From Clostridiales bacterium (lineage in GTDB: Bacteria > Bacillota > Clostridia > Lachnospirales > Lachnospiraceae): a DNA stretch of 36,338 nucleotides. Below the pieces are notes generated by a model that saw nothing but the letters and a program-made list of their open reading frames with translations, searched no databases and was not told where the DNA came from. The stretch is taken from assembly GCA_018376135.1 (NCBI GenBank), contig JAHABX010000031.1, positions 1 through 36,338 on the forward strand, read 5' to 3'. The first letter of the stretch is position 1; the number at the start of each line of letters is the position of its first letter. Of the stretch, positions 1 through 7,480 are shown one piece after another. Made by a program: the position numbers and the translations under genes.

Positions 1-323
1 CCGCAGCAAAATGCGTATAGGAAATAAGGGCTTTTCTGTACGTTCATTGTAACATACCATGACAGAAAGTAAAAGCCTTAAAAACATTTCGCATACATTT
101 TTGCGCGTTCTATAAATTGTAAAAGTGGAAAACTGGAGATCTCCGGATACAGCGATCAGCTGTAAGATGATTATACTATGGTTTCAAAGAAAAAACATCC
201 GGCTTTACAATTTGTTTACAATTTTTGTGCAATTTCTCTAAAGGCAAACATCCGGAAGGATTCCTGAAACAAAAGTATTCCATCCGGATGTTTTCATATA
301 TAGAGAGGGTATCGCTCCGTCAT
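1..323. other. Noncoding region downstream of the minus-strand operon
   Basis: I see no supportable gene here. It is AT-rich and holds two imperfect inverted repeats. One pairs about 26-39 with 62-82 (AAGGGCTTTT against AAAAGCCTT). The other is the 246-293 stem listed separately. The motif AACATCCGG occurs at 194-202 and 247-255, and inverted at 284-292. Whatever lies upstream of base 1 is outside the window. Confidence 0.6.
246..293 (-). terminator. Probable terminator of the radical SAM/flippase operon
   Basis: There is a perfect 11-bp inverted repeat, AAACATCCGGA (246-256) against TCCGGATGTTT (283-293), with a 26-nt loop that contains a small AGGA/TCCT stem. Read on the minus strand, it follows the stop of the DUF2238-like gene by about 30 nt and runs into a T-rich stretch (TTTGCCTTT). 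The large loop and interrupted U-tract keep the confidence moderate. Confidence 0.5.
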
Positions 324-1214
324 CTAATCAGATGATTTTGCAGCACGCTCCTGTTTGTCAGACCGCTTCTTCTGTTCCGTTTCGGCCAGCTTCAGGAAAT
401 CTCTCTCATCGGATTTCCCTCTTGGTATAAAATCGCCCAGTGCAGATTGGGGATTCTGTCTTTTGATTGCGAAATATCCAAAGAAAGAAAATACTGCCGC
501 TCCGATAAAGTTTACGATCAGGTCTTTCATGGTATCCAGAAGTCCGATATCCAGATAGCCGCCAAGCCCCAGTTCCTTTCCGTGAATACTGACCTCAGAA
601 ATAGAACTGATCTTTGAGGGGATATTTTCGCCGGAGGGATTCAGCATAACGGAAGATATGCTGTGTATGATCGTATCCTTCTGCATGTCCAGACTGAACA
701 GCATATCCATACCAAACTCAAAGAATTCCCACAGTACCCCCACTGTCATGGAAAAGCAGAAGCCTACCACTACCGTGAAGAACGGAGAAAGGCGAAAGGT
801 AAGATTTTTACTTTTGTTAAGCAGCTCTACCAAAGACAGCCCGATGGCGGCTGCCAAAAACCCATTGATGGTGTGCAGCATGGTATCCCAGAAGGGAAAT
901 ACCAGATAGAACTTTTGTATTTCCCCCAGAATCTCAGCTGCAAAGATAAAGACCAGGATCAGGATCTCCAGCCGGGTAGGAAGCTCGATGCGGAGTGTGA
1001 CCTGCAAAAGGCTGGGAACGATCATGAGCAGAAGAGTCAGAAGGCATAAAAAGACGCTTTCATAGTTTTTATTGATGATCTGCAGGATCATGACACAGAA
1101 CACCAGCAGGCGCAGGATCACGTAGGTGAGAAACGAGCTTCTGTGCTCTCTTAATTCCATATGGACCGCGCGCTTCAGTATCCGCCATCTTTGCATTCTT
1201 TTTTTATGTGTCAT
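324..1214 (-). CDS. DUF2238-like multi-pass membrane protein
   Basis: This is a 296-residue integral membrane protein of unknown function. About six hydrophobic segments are visible: residues ~28-47, 53-72, 80-95, 108-132, 145-172 and 232-252. Conserved-looking sites sit inside the membrane part, FPFWDTMLHTINGF and GVLWEFFEFGMD, whose acidic and histidine residues resemble the DUF2238 (YjdF-like) family. The C-terminal ~45 residues are a charged cytoplasmic tail (KSDERDF, EQKKRSDKQER). The ATG at 1214 has an AGGAGAG ribosome site about 9 nt upstream, and the gene overlaps the end of the flippase-like gene by 11 bp, so the two are translationally coupled. It is the last gene of a three-gene minus-strand operon. 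The family assignment comes from motif resemblance only. Confidence 0.7.
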   Translation of the reverse strand: MTHKKRMQRWRILKRAVHMELREHRSSFLTYVILRLLVFCVMILQIINKNYESVFLCLLTLLLMIVPSLLQVTLRIELPTRLEILILVFIFAAEILGEIQKFYLVFPFWDTMLHTINGFLAAAIGLSLVELLNKSKNLTFRLSPFFTVVVGFCFSMTVGVLWEFFEFGMDMLFSLDMQKDTIIHSISSVMLNPSGENIPSKISSISEVSIHGKELGLGGYLDIGLLDTMKDLIVNFIGAAVFSFFGYFAIKRQNPQSALGDFIPRGKSDERDFLKLAETEQKKRSDKQERAAKSSD

Positions 1215-2241
1215 TCTTACTTCTCTCCTGTAGTATCAAAATTCTGTTTCTGATGGCAGCCAGAACTGCCCCCGTAAAGAACGGGAAAAATGAAGTTACA
1301 AATCGATAAAGAATCGACAGGGACAATACCTGTCCTTTACTGAGAATAGGAGAAAACAGCAGAAGAAGCATAAATTCTATGGAGCCGTATCCTCCGGGAG
1401 CCGGTATCGCTCCTGCCAGCATGGTGGCCAGTGCCATGAGGGAAATGGATATTCCAGGGCTGATTTCTTCCCCTGATCCGTAGAGGATATAAGGAGTAGA
1501 AAACCAGCAGAAATATTTCCCGAAATTCAGGATCAGAATCCCTACAATTCTCCAATGCTTCCGGGCAAGCAGTCTGCTTCCCAGCTGAAGATTTTCCACT
1601 TGCCGGTGAAATAGCTGCTCTTTTTTCTGTAAGCATGGAAACTGACTGCAGATCATATGCAGGAGCCGCAGAAGCACTGTTCTGAAGGTCTGTGAAAACA
1701 GGATCAGTGCCAAAGCTGTTCCGATTCCCACAGTGATAAAAGCAGCAAAAAGAATATAGGGGGTGTAGTAACTGTTCGAATTATCCTGTCTGAGGAAATA
1801 CAGAATATATGCGGCAATACCAAGCAGCGCAACGGCTGCTTTCTGAATCAGGTACTGAAGCATACTCATTCCGGTGGCTTTTGCCGGATCAATCCCTTTT
1901 TTGCCCAGAAACCATACCTCCCCAACTCCGCCGCCGCTCCCGAAGGTAAGCAGGCGGACAAAGCTGCAGTGGAAGGCACAGCAGATACCGTCTATGATAT
2001 TTATTGTAGGGCTGTCTGCTCCGGCTGTCAACCATACAATAAGACCTTCCAGGAGCATATATCCAGTAGATGCTCCCAGAAGAGCACATATGGTTCCTGC
2101 TGAAATATGGCTGATTTCCTGAATACCATCTATGAGAGAGTCCTGATAGGCACAGTAGAACAGCAGCAGAATTCCAACCAGAAAAATACAGCGAAACAGT
2201 TTGCCGATATGAAGTTTGGATGCAGGCATATGTATTTTCAT
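1204..2241 (-). CDS. Flippase-like / LPG synthase transmembrane-domain protein
   Basis: This is a polytopic membrane protein of about 345 residues resembling the LPG_synthase_TM (UPF0104, YbhN/AglD-like) family, the membrane half of MprF-type proteins without the aminoacyltransferase domain. Members are thought to move or present lipid-linked substrates. The typical C-terminal signature PAPGGYGSIEF is followed by two hydrophobic helices. An earlier glycine-rich site, FGSGGGVGEVWFLGKKG, matches the family's first conserved region. The frame stays open to 2346, but the ATG at 2241 (MKIHMPASKL) is preferred because it precedes the first hydrophobic segment and begins 32 nt after the radical SAM stop. 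No strong Shine-Dalgarno is visible, so the start is uncertain. It overlaps the next gene by 11 bp. Lipid handling is an inference from the family. Confidence 0.75.
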   Translation of the reverse strand: MKIHMPASKLHIGKLFRCIFLVGILLLFYCAYQDSLIDGIQEISHISAGTICALLGASTGYMLLEGLIVWLTAGADSPTINIIDGICCAFHCSFVRLLTFGSGGGVGEVWFLGKKGIDPAKATGMSMLQYLIQKAAVALLGIAAYILYFLRQDNSNSYYTPYILFAAFITVGIGTALALILFSQTFRTVLLRLLHMICSQFPCLQKKEQLFHRQVENLQLGSRLLARKHWRIVGILILNFGKYFCWFSTPYILYGSGEEISPGISISLMALATMLAGAIPAPGGYGSIEFMLLLLFSPILSKGQVLSLSILYRFVTSFFPFFTGAVLAAIRNRILILQERSKNDT

Positions 2242-2273
2242 CAGATATATTCCGGAGGCAGGCTGAAAAGAGG

Positions 2274-3623
2274 TTAGCGTTCGGGGTGATGCGGTTTCCA
2301 GAGTTCGTCTGCGGTCACTGCCCAGGCAGCTGCATTGCTGACACATTTATCACACAGATGATCCACACTCTCCGGTGACTGCATGTCGGTAGAGTGGGCA
2401 CCGGACCGTTTTACCATGGCGCGGAGACATTCGGGATTTTCAAGCATGGGACATGGTCTGAGCATATTTTTATTGAATGGCTGGCCTTTTCGGTATTCCA
2501 TGAAAATGGGACTCTTGAGTGCGTCGAGCAGAGTACAGTCGTGGATATTTACATTGGAATAGTGTATAAATACACAGGGCTCCACATCGCCGGCAGGATT
2601 AATGTGCAGATAGTTACGTCCGCCTGCAATACATCCGCCCACATATTCCGCATCGTTCTGGAAATCCATAGTAAAGAGCGGCTTGGTGCTTCGATATCCG
2701 CGGATACGGTCATAGATCATTTTGCGCTGTTCAGGGGTCGGCATCAGCTCCGGAACGGCTTCGTTTCCTACAGGCATGTAATGGAAGAACCATGTAAAGA
2801 GTGCACCGTCTTCAATCATCATGTCAAAAAATTCTTCACTGCTGATATCTGTGCAGTTGACACTGGTATAGCAGGTGGAGATTCCGAAGGGAAGATGATG
2901 CTCTTTCAGAAGCTGCATGGCATGCTTTACTTTCCTGTAGATTCCATTTCCCCGTCGGCTGTCGTTGGCTTCTTCAAAGCCCTCCAGGCTGATGGCGGGA
3001 ACAAAATTCTTCACCCGGAGCATCTCCTGACAAAAGGCTTCATCGATCAGGGTTCCGTTGGTGAAGGATAAAAATTCGCAGTCCGGATGACGCTCGCAGA
3101 GGGTGATAAGATCTGCCTTGCGGACCATTGGCTCGCCGCCTGTATAGATGTACATATAGGTTCCCAGAGCCTTGCCCTGCCGGATAATACTGTCAATGGT
3201 TTCAAGACTCAGGCTTTGTTTGTGTCCGTATTCTGCCGCCCAGCAGCCGGTACAGTGCAGGTTGCAGGCAGAGGTTGGATCCAGCAGGATCGCCCATGGC
3301 ACATTGCACTGTTCCCGTTCTCTGGTCTCTGCCTGAAGTGCAGAACCCTTTAATGCGGCGTTAAAGATGAAGTTCTGGAAAAATGCCTTACGGACGCCCG
3401 GATCCAGTTCGTAGATTCTCAGTATCAGCTGATACCAGTTGCCTTTTTCTTCAATGCCCTTTCTGATAGAATCACGCTGGCTCTGATACCAGCCGTCCGG
3501 ACAGAGCTTATCTGCCAGTTCCATTAATTTGGGGATATTCTCTTCCGGATTTTTTTCCAGGTAATCCAGAGCCTTGTTGATCGCGAATCCCTGCATGATT
3601 TCTTTTACTGTTTTTTCTCCCAT
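2274..3623 (-). CDS. Radical SAM/SPASM-type protein of unknown substrate
   Basis: This 449-residue protein has a clear radical SAM core. The 4Fe-4S/SAM-binding cysteines are C120, C124 and C127 (TSACNLHCTGCW), and GGEP at 162-165 is the SAM-binding strand motif. An all-helical region of about 100 residues precedes the core. The C-terminal part (GDVEPCVF, CPMLENPEC, CDKC) looks like a SPASM-type extension that binds extra Fe-S clusters. The ATG at 3623 has AAAGGA 9 nt upstream. It heads an operon with a flippase-like and a DUF2238-like membrane protein, which suggests an envelope or lipid substrate (inference). A cysteine-less relative is encoded divergently 256 bp away. The substrate is unknown. 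SPASM members that mature peptides usually sit beside a small precursor gene, and none is visible here. Confidence 0.85.
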   Translation of the reverse strand: MGEKTVKEIMQGFAINKALDYLEKNPEENIPKLMELADKLCPDGWYQSQRDSIRKGIEEKGNWYQLILRIYELDPGVRKAFFQNFIFNAALKGSALQAETREREQCNVPWAILLDPTSACNLHCTGCWAAEYGHKQSLSLETIDSIIRQGKALGTYMYIYTGGEPMVRKADLITLCERHPDCEFLSFTNGTLIDEAFCQEMLRVKNFVPAISLEGFEEANDSRRGNGIYRKVKHAMQLLKEHHLPFGISTCYTSVNCTDISSEEFFDMMIEDGALFTWFFHYMPVGNEAVPELMPTPEQRKMIYDRIRGYRSTKPLFTMDFQNDAEYVGGCIAGGRNYLHINPAGDVEPCVFIHYSNVNIHDCTLLDALKSPIFMEYRKGQPFNKNMLRPCPMLENPECLRAMVKRSGAHSTDMQSPESVDHLCDKCVSNAAAWAVTADELWKPHHPER

Positions 3624-3703
3624 GATTTTTGATTCCTTTCTTATCGTGTGCTGATGTCGGGGGCATTAGAGGATCATGTCAGTGCCGTCCGGCTGTTAGT
3701 GAA

Positions 3704-3733
3704 ATTATAAAAAAGGAGGAGTGGCTTTGTCAT
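3704..3733 (-). promoter_or_regulatory. Candidate promoter for the radical SAM operon
   Basis: On the minus strand, ATGACA (complement of 3728-3733) is separated by 18 bp from a perfect TATAAT (complement of 3704-3709). It lies about 80 nt upstream of the radical SAM start. The -10 is consensus and the -35 is partial. Confidence 0.45.
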
Positions 3734-3807
3734 GGGACAGGCAGACAGGAGTGTGCCATTTTGAGACATTCATTTGTAATGTAACCTTTTAGGACATCGG
3801 ACCGAAT

Positions 3808-3835
3808 TTGTCACTTGGTTTTTAACGGATAGAAA
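3808..3835 (+). promoter_or_regulatory. Weak candidate promoter for the cysteine-less radical SAM relative
   Basis: TTGTCA (3808-3813), a 16-bp spacer and TAGAAA (3830-3835) lie 45 nt before the TTG start at 3880. The -35 matches at five of six positions and the -10 is poor, so this is tentative. Confidence 0.3.
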
Positions 3836-3879
3836 GGTAAACTCGAGATAAAAAGGAAGAGAAAGAAGGTGACTGTATT

Positions 3880-4926
3880 TTGGATCGAGCAGATGATACT
3901 ACAATGAGGATTCTGACAAAGACAATTGTAAAGAGAGCGCTGAAGGACAGTCTGGAGTCTCCGGAGAGAAGTGCGCGCAACCTGGTGGATATGGCATTGA
4001 ATTTTTCCAGGGGAAGATTTCAGAAAAATTTTTTCGCCGCCGCACAGGAGATTTTGGGCAATGAGCAAAGCGCGTACTACAAGCTGATCCGGGACATATC
4101 ACTTACGGCAGACCCGGACCGGATCCTGACATTCGGTATGAATGTGGGATATACAAGCTGTACAGTCGGCGCGAAAAGGATAAGGGAGACAGAGCGGCAG
4201 CAGCATTTTAATATTCCCTGGTCGGTCACGCTGTTCGCGGACCCGGAGAGGAATCCGGAGGTAGTCCGTGCCTTTCCGTCGGTGATCAGGCAGGGAAAGG
4301 AGCTGGGTATCTATACATGGCTTCTGTTCGCAGAAAATCAGCCGCAGGAGCTTTTGCCGGCAGTGAAGGACAACCCGGACTGTGCATTTGTTCTTTTCTG
4401 TCGCGGGGACGAATTTACAGATGCGTTGATGGATCAGGCAGATTCTCTTCATAATCTGCTGTTTGCTGTCCGGTACGAGAAGGCTGCAGAGCATGTATGC
4501 GAAAAGCTGAGAGAAAGAAAATATCCATATGCGGTCTATGCTCCTTATGAAAAGGAAGATGCGGGCATGATCACCAGCGGAGGCATGCTTTGCTGTATGG
4601 AAGCTTTAAGGCCTGTATTTGCGTTTTTCCTTCCGGATACTTCCTGCCCGGAATATATACAGCAGGTGGTATACAACTATGTATGTGAAGCAAGAAAATC
4701 TCAGAAATACAGGACGATTCCCATAGATCTGGTCTATGACAATCACGCCATCGACAGTGTGATCTCAGACGATGCCTGTACGGCGGTTTTTGACAGCAGC
4801 GGGAAGCTGATGAGGGAGTTCTGTAAAGTGACAGAGCCGGGAGACAGTTTCCTTGAAAACAGACTTTCGGATATTTTCAGAAGGTCCTTTCCGAAAGAAG
4901 TAAAGGGAAAATCAGAAACGGTATAG
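3880..4926 (+). CDS. Cysteine-less radical SAM-like protein (possible pseudoenzyme partner)
   Basis: This 348-residue protein aligns by eye along its first half with the divergent radical SAM protein. RETERQQHFNIPW (residues ~102-114) matches ETREREQCNVPW, VIRQGKELGIYTW matches IIRQGKALGTYMY, and KDNPDCAFVLFCRGDEFTDA matches ERHPDCEFLSFTNGTLIDEA. Between these blocks the neighbour carries CxxxCxxC and GGEP. Here the cluster loop is deleted (DPERNPEV) and GGEP is replaced by AENQP, so it should not bind the radical SAM Fe-S cluster. The SPASM-like cysteine tail is also absent. The reading frame is intact and ends with a normal stop, so this is not ordinary decay. A TTG start is chosen because GAAGGTGA lies 8 nt upstream; the ATG at 3904 has no ribosome site. 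A partner or scaffold role for the active enzyme is an inference. Confidence 0.7.
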   Translation: MDRADDTTMRILTKTIVKRALKDSLESPERSARNLVDMALNFSRGRFQKNFFAAAQEILGNEQSAYYKLIRDISLTADPDRILTFGMNVGYTSCTVGAKRIRETERQQHFNIPWSVTLFADPERNPEVVRAFPSVIRQGKELGIYTWLLFAENQPQELLPAVKDNPDCAFVLFCRGDEFTDALMDQADSLHNLLFAVRYEKAAEHVCEKLRERKYPYAVYAPYEKEDAGMITSGGMLCCMEALRPVFAFFLPDTSCPEYIQQVVYNYVCEARKSQKYRTIPIDLVYDNHAIDSVISDDACTAVFDSSGKLMREFCKVTEPGDSFLENRLSDIFRRSFPKEVKGKSETV

Positions 4927-4940
4927 TCAGAACTGACTAT
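4923..4940. terminator. Weak palindrome at the 3' junction of convergent genes
   Basis: ATAGTCAG and CTGACTAT form a perfect 8-bp palindrome with only AA between them, covering the TAG stop of the cysteine-less radical SAM gene. No U-tract follows on either strand, so its role as a bidirectional terminator is uncertain. Confidence 0.3.
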
Positions 4941-4958
4941 GCCGCTTCTCACAGATAA

Positions 4959-5543
4959 TTATCGATCCTTCAGCAGTATAGGGGTATGTTCCTCCTGCCG
5001 CATTTTTATCAGCTGGTATATATAAGTGGAAACCTCCATAGAGAAGAACATCAGAGAGTCGATAAATTCCTCGGGAGGCGTGGGATCACGTTCCATCATC
5101 CACCGGACAAATGCGCAGGTGAAGCTGTCAGCCAGAAAATTGGCAGACAATTCAGGCATTTTCGTTTTTTCAAATACCGTTCCCAGACGTTCGGTTGCTG
5201 TTGTATATATCAGTTCGTGGAAATGCTCCAGAAAGGAGTTCTGTCCTCGGACCTGCAGTGCATTGCGGTAGAATTTGTGGTTTATATAAAAATATTCACA
5301 AAGATCCAGCAGCAGGTCTACTTTGCGGCGGCAGGGATTCATATTGGCAGTGGAGAGGAATTCCGTATCAAAGATCCAGTTGATCAGATCGTATTTATCC
5401 TTAAAGTGATAGTAGAAGCTTTTCCGGCTCATATCACATTTTCCGCAGATATCACTGATCGTGATCTGGGAAAAGGACATGTGCTCCATCAGTTCCTTTA
5501 ATGCGGCAGCCAGAGCACGCTTGGTTATATTGGAATCTGCCAT
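4959..5543 (-). CDS. TetR/AcrR family transcriptional regulator
   Basis: This is a one-component repressor of about 194 residues. The N-terminal ~50 residues form the TetR DNA-binding domain, with the helix-turn-helix around ITISDICGKCDMSRKSFYYHFKDKYDL. The remainder is a helical ligand-binding domain with VRWMMERDPTPPEEF near the end, resembling the DhaS-like subgroup (TetR_C_8 type). The frame opens at a GTG at 5552, but that codon lies within the ribosome site GAGGTGG. The ATG at 5543, about 6 nt further on, is therefore the likely start. It is divergent from the AI-2E family permease and convergent with the radical SAM relative. The permease is the most plausible target besides itself, though this is an inference from orientation. 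Confidence 0.88.
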   Translation of the reverse strand: MADSNITKRALAAALKELMEHMSFSQITISDICGKCDMSRKSFYYHFKDKYDLINWIFDTEFLSTANMNPCRRKVDLLLDLCEYFYINHKFYRNALQVRGQNSFLEHFHELIYTTATERLGTVFEKTKMPELSANFLADSFTCAFVRWMMERDPTPPEEFIDSLMFFSMEVSTYIYQLIKMRQEEHTPILLKDR

Positions 5544-5601
5544 TTTAACCACCTCTTCTTATGTTTATATCATCTTTTTGCAGGAAACTAAAATTTTGTA
5601 T

Positions 5602-5630
5602 AGTATAACAATAAATGTCAGAAAATTCAA
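5602..5630 (-). promoter_or_regulatory. Promoter of the TetR gene
   Basis: On the minus strand TTGAAT (complement of 5625-5630) and TATACT (complement of 5602-5607) are separated by exactly 17 bp, about 60 nt upstream of the TetR start. This matches the promoter pattern seen elsewhere in the window. Confidence 0.65.
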
Positions 5631-5646
5631 TGAAGACACAGGCGGT

Positions 5647-5676
5647 TTGGGACAAAGACAGATAATTGTGTAAAAT
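5647..5676 (+). promoter_or_regulatory. Candidate promoter of the AI-2E family permease gene
   Basis: TTGGGA (5647-5652), an 18-bp spacer and TAAAAT (5671-5676) lie 33 nt before the ATG at 5709. It is back to back with the TetR promoter, so both could be controlled by one TetR operator between 5600 and 5680. I see no clear palindrome to name as the operator. Confidence 0.4.
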
Positions 5677-5708
5677 ATGCAGGGACTTTGATCCGGGAAG
5701 GAGACGTC

Positions 5709-6830
5709 ATGGAAAAAAGTAAATTAAAAGCTTATATGCTGTTAATTACCTTTTCAATCGGTCTGGTGCTGGTGGTAGTACATTTCAGGGATATCCTTTA
5801 TGGAATCGGTTTTTTTATGAAGCTTTTGACACCGCTCCTGATAGGAACTCTGCTGGCTTTTGTCCTGAACCGCCCTTATGAAATGTTTTGTGAATGGTAT
5901 CAGAGAAAATGGAGCATGGCCGAAAAGAAAGCCCGTATTATTTCTGTGATCTCGGTATATGTAATTGCGATCGGAGGGATTGTTCTTATCTGCTGTATGG
6001 TAATTCCGGAGCTTGGTCGAAATCTGAAGACTTTTGCAGAAAGTGTGGATCAGTATATATTGAATACACAGACGATGCTGAACCGGACAACCGAGAATCT
6101 GGGACTTCGGCCAATCGATCTGACCTATCTGATCGAGGCAGTGGATCAGTATCTGAGTACCTTTTCCAATACAATGAATGAAGTCCTGCCCAGGATCATG
6201 AAGGCGACCTCCAGTGTTTTATCCGGTATTGCAACGACGCTTATTTCTATTACCCTGTCCGTATATATTTTAATGGGCAAGGAGCGTCTGATCATGCAGG
6301 TGAGAAGGATGCTTAAAGTATATCTGCCGGGGCGTTTTTACCGTGGTGTCAGAGAGCTTTACCATATTGTTCTTCAGGTTTTTGAAGATTATGTCTCCGG
6401 GCAGTGCAAGGAAGCGATTATATTAGGTTCGCTCTGTTTTGCCGGTATGATGGTTCTCAGAATCGATTATGCAGGTCTGATCAGTGTGATTATTGCAGTG
6501 ACAGCGTTGGTGCCGATTCTGGGGGCATATATCGGAGGAGCGGTTGCGGTTATGCTGCTTCTTTTGGTATCTCCGGGGAAAGCATTGTTGTTTTTGGCCT
6601 TTTTGCTTATTTTGCAGCAGGTGGAGGGAAATGTGATCTATCCCCGCGTAGTGGGGAGAAAGATCGGTCTGCCGGGAATGTGGGTTTTGATGAGCATTGC
6701 GGTGTGGGGCAGTATATTTGGAATCTGGGGAATGCTGTTAGGAGTGCCTGCAACCACGATCATCTACCAGCTTCTTAAAAAAGATGTGCGGGACAGGGAA
6801 ATGATTATGAAGAAAGAAGGAGGGGCATAG
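5709..6830 (+). CDS. AI-2E family transporter (UPF0118/DUF20 permease)
   Basis: This is a membrane protein of 373 residues with the layout typical of the AI-2E/UPF0118 (TqsA/YtvI-like) family: two N-terminal hydrophobic segments (about residues 5-60), a third near 75-100, a long extracytoplasmic stretch, then a helical region and a hydrophobic C-terminal half. Family-like motifs are VPILGAYIGGAVAV, LQQVEGNVIYPRVVGRKIGLPGMWVL and FGIWGMLLGVPATTII. Members export small molecules or ions, and the substrate here is not predictable. The upstream TTG at 5688 keeps the frame open, but GGAAGGAG placed 5 nt before the ATG at 5709 decides the start. The gene ends inside a hairpin shared with the convergent lipoprotein gene. 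Confidence 0.88.
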   Translation: MEKSKLKAYMLLITFSIGLVLVVVHFRDILYGIGFFMKLLTPLLIGTLLAFVLNRPYEMFCEWYQRKWSMAEKKARIISVISVYVIAIGGIVLICCMVIPELGRNLKTFAESVDQYILNTQTMLNRTTENLGLRPIDLTYLIEAVDQYLSTFSNTMNEVLPRIMKATSSVLSGIATTLISITLSVYILMGKERLIMQVRRMLKVYLPGRFYRGVRELYHIVLQVFEDYVSGQCKEAIILGSLCFAGMMVLRIDYAGLISVIIAVTALVPILGAYIGGAVAVMLLLLVSPGKALLFLAFLLILQQVEGNVIYPRVVGRKIGLPGMWVLMSIAVWGSIFGIWGMLLGVPATTIIYQLLKKDVRDREMIMKKEGGA

Positions 6831-6839
6831 CCCCTCCTT
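6817..6839. terminator. Bidirectional terminator shared by convergent genes
   Basis: AAGGAGGGGC (6817-6826) and GCCCCTCCTT (6830-6839) form a perfect 10-bp stem with an ATA loop. The stem covers the TAG stop of the permease (6828-6830) and abuts the TAA of the minus-strand lipoprotein (6838-6840). The T-rich tail is clearest on the minus strand (CTTTCTTCAT). Confidence 0.75.
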
Positions 6840-7386
6840 AGTCGTCGATCCCAAAGGTTCTTTCCAGCCCGTCTTCGGTTTTATCCAGCCGGTCTTCCAG
6901 ATCTTCCAGCTCCCGCTCGGCAGCCTTGTATTCGTCTCTGGTCAAAATGCCGTCCCGGTACTGGCGTTCCAGCTCGTCCTCGTGTCGGTCCAGAGCATTG
7001 TCGATCTGATTTTCTTCTTTTTTCAGCGTGAAAAAGGTCTCGATATCATCGGCTTCGGTTCCGGAGGGTGCAGCACCCTCTGCCTTTGCTTCAAAGGCGG
7101 ATACCATCTCGGTCAGCTCTTCCATGGAATAGGATGTGGAAGTTTCGGTTCCTGTGTCCGTGTCAGCAGAAGTATCATCAGATGGAGGGACTTCTGTCTG
7201 AGCGGCTGCATCCGGATTCTGTACGGATGCAGTGCTTTCCTGCTCCAGGGAAGCGACCTGCTGTTCCAGTTGTGCGATCTGCTGCTTCAGCTCTTCGGTC
7301 TCTGCATTACCGGAGTTATTCTGCTGGCATCCGGTCAGTAAAAATACGGTTACAATACCGATTGCAAATAGATTTCTTTTCTTCAT
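6838..7386 (-). CDS. Coiled-coil lipoprotein with SHOCT-like C-terminus
   Basis: This is a predicted lipoprotein of 182 residues. It has a short signal peptide with lipobox LLTGC (lipidated Cys20). A heptad-like coiled coil follows (about residues 29-55, rich in LKQQIAQLEQQVASLEQE). Next comes a Ser/Thr/Asp/Glu-rich linker, then a helical acidic C-terminus. Residues ~138-165 (ELERQYRDGILTRDEYKAAE) resemble the SHOCT short C-terminal domain, whose usual core is a Leu-rich helix, a GxIT turn and an ExF/Y helix. The ATG at 7386 is preceded by GAGAGGAAAACATT. It is divergent from the two-component genes. The function is unknown; an outer-surface partner for the sensor kinase is possible but only by position. 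Confidence 0.75.
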   Translation of the reverse strand: MKKRNLFAIGIVTVFLLTGCQQNNSGNAETEELKQQIAQLEQQVASLEQESTASVQNPDAAAQTEVPPSDDTSADTDTGTETSTSYSMEELTEMVSAFEAKAEGAAPSGTEADDIETFFTLKKEENQIDNALDRHEDELERQYRDGILTRDEYKAAERELEDLEDRLDKTEDGLERTFGIDD

Positions 7387-7409
7387 AATGTTTTCCTCTC
7401 TTTCCTGTG

Positions 7410-7437
7410 TTGATAGTTATATGTTAAAATATAAAAA
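7410..7437 (+). promoter_or_regulatory. AT-rich divergent promoter region
   Basis: TTGATA (7410-7415), a 16-bp spacer and TAAAAA (7432-7437) precede the response regulator. The 7387-7480 gap is strongly AT-rich and must also serve the divergent lipoprotein gene, for which no clear -35/-10 pair could be chosen. Confidence 0.3.
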
Positions 7438-7480
7438 TTAAAGACAGATTAAAGAAAAAAATATAAAGGGGTGAGCGCAT

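Noticed and set aside
2242..2346. Extending the flippase-like protein upstream to 2346
   Set aside because: The extension overlaps the radical SAM gene by over 70 bp, is Cys/Arg-rich, and has no family similarity. The ATG at 2241 gives a normal N-terminus.
3880..4926. Calling the cysteine-less radical SAM relative a pseudogene
   Set aside because: The frame is uninterrupted for 348 codons with a ribosome site, and the lost region is a clean deletion of the cluster loop. A retained non-catalytic role fits better.
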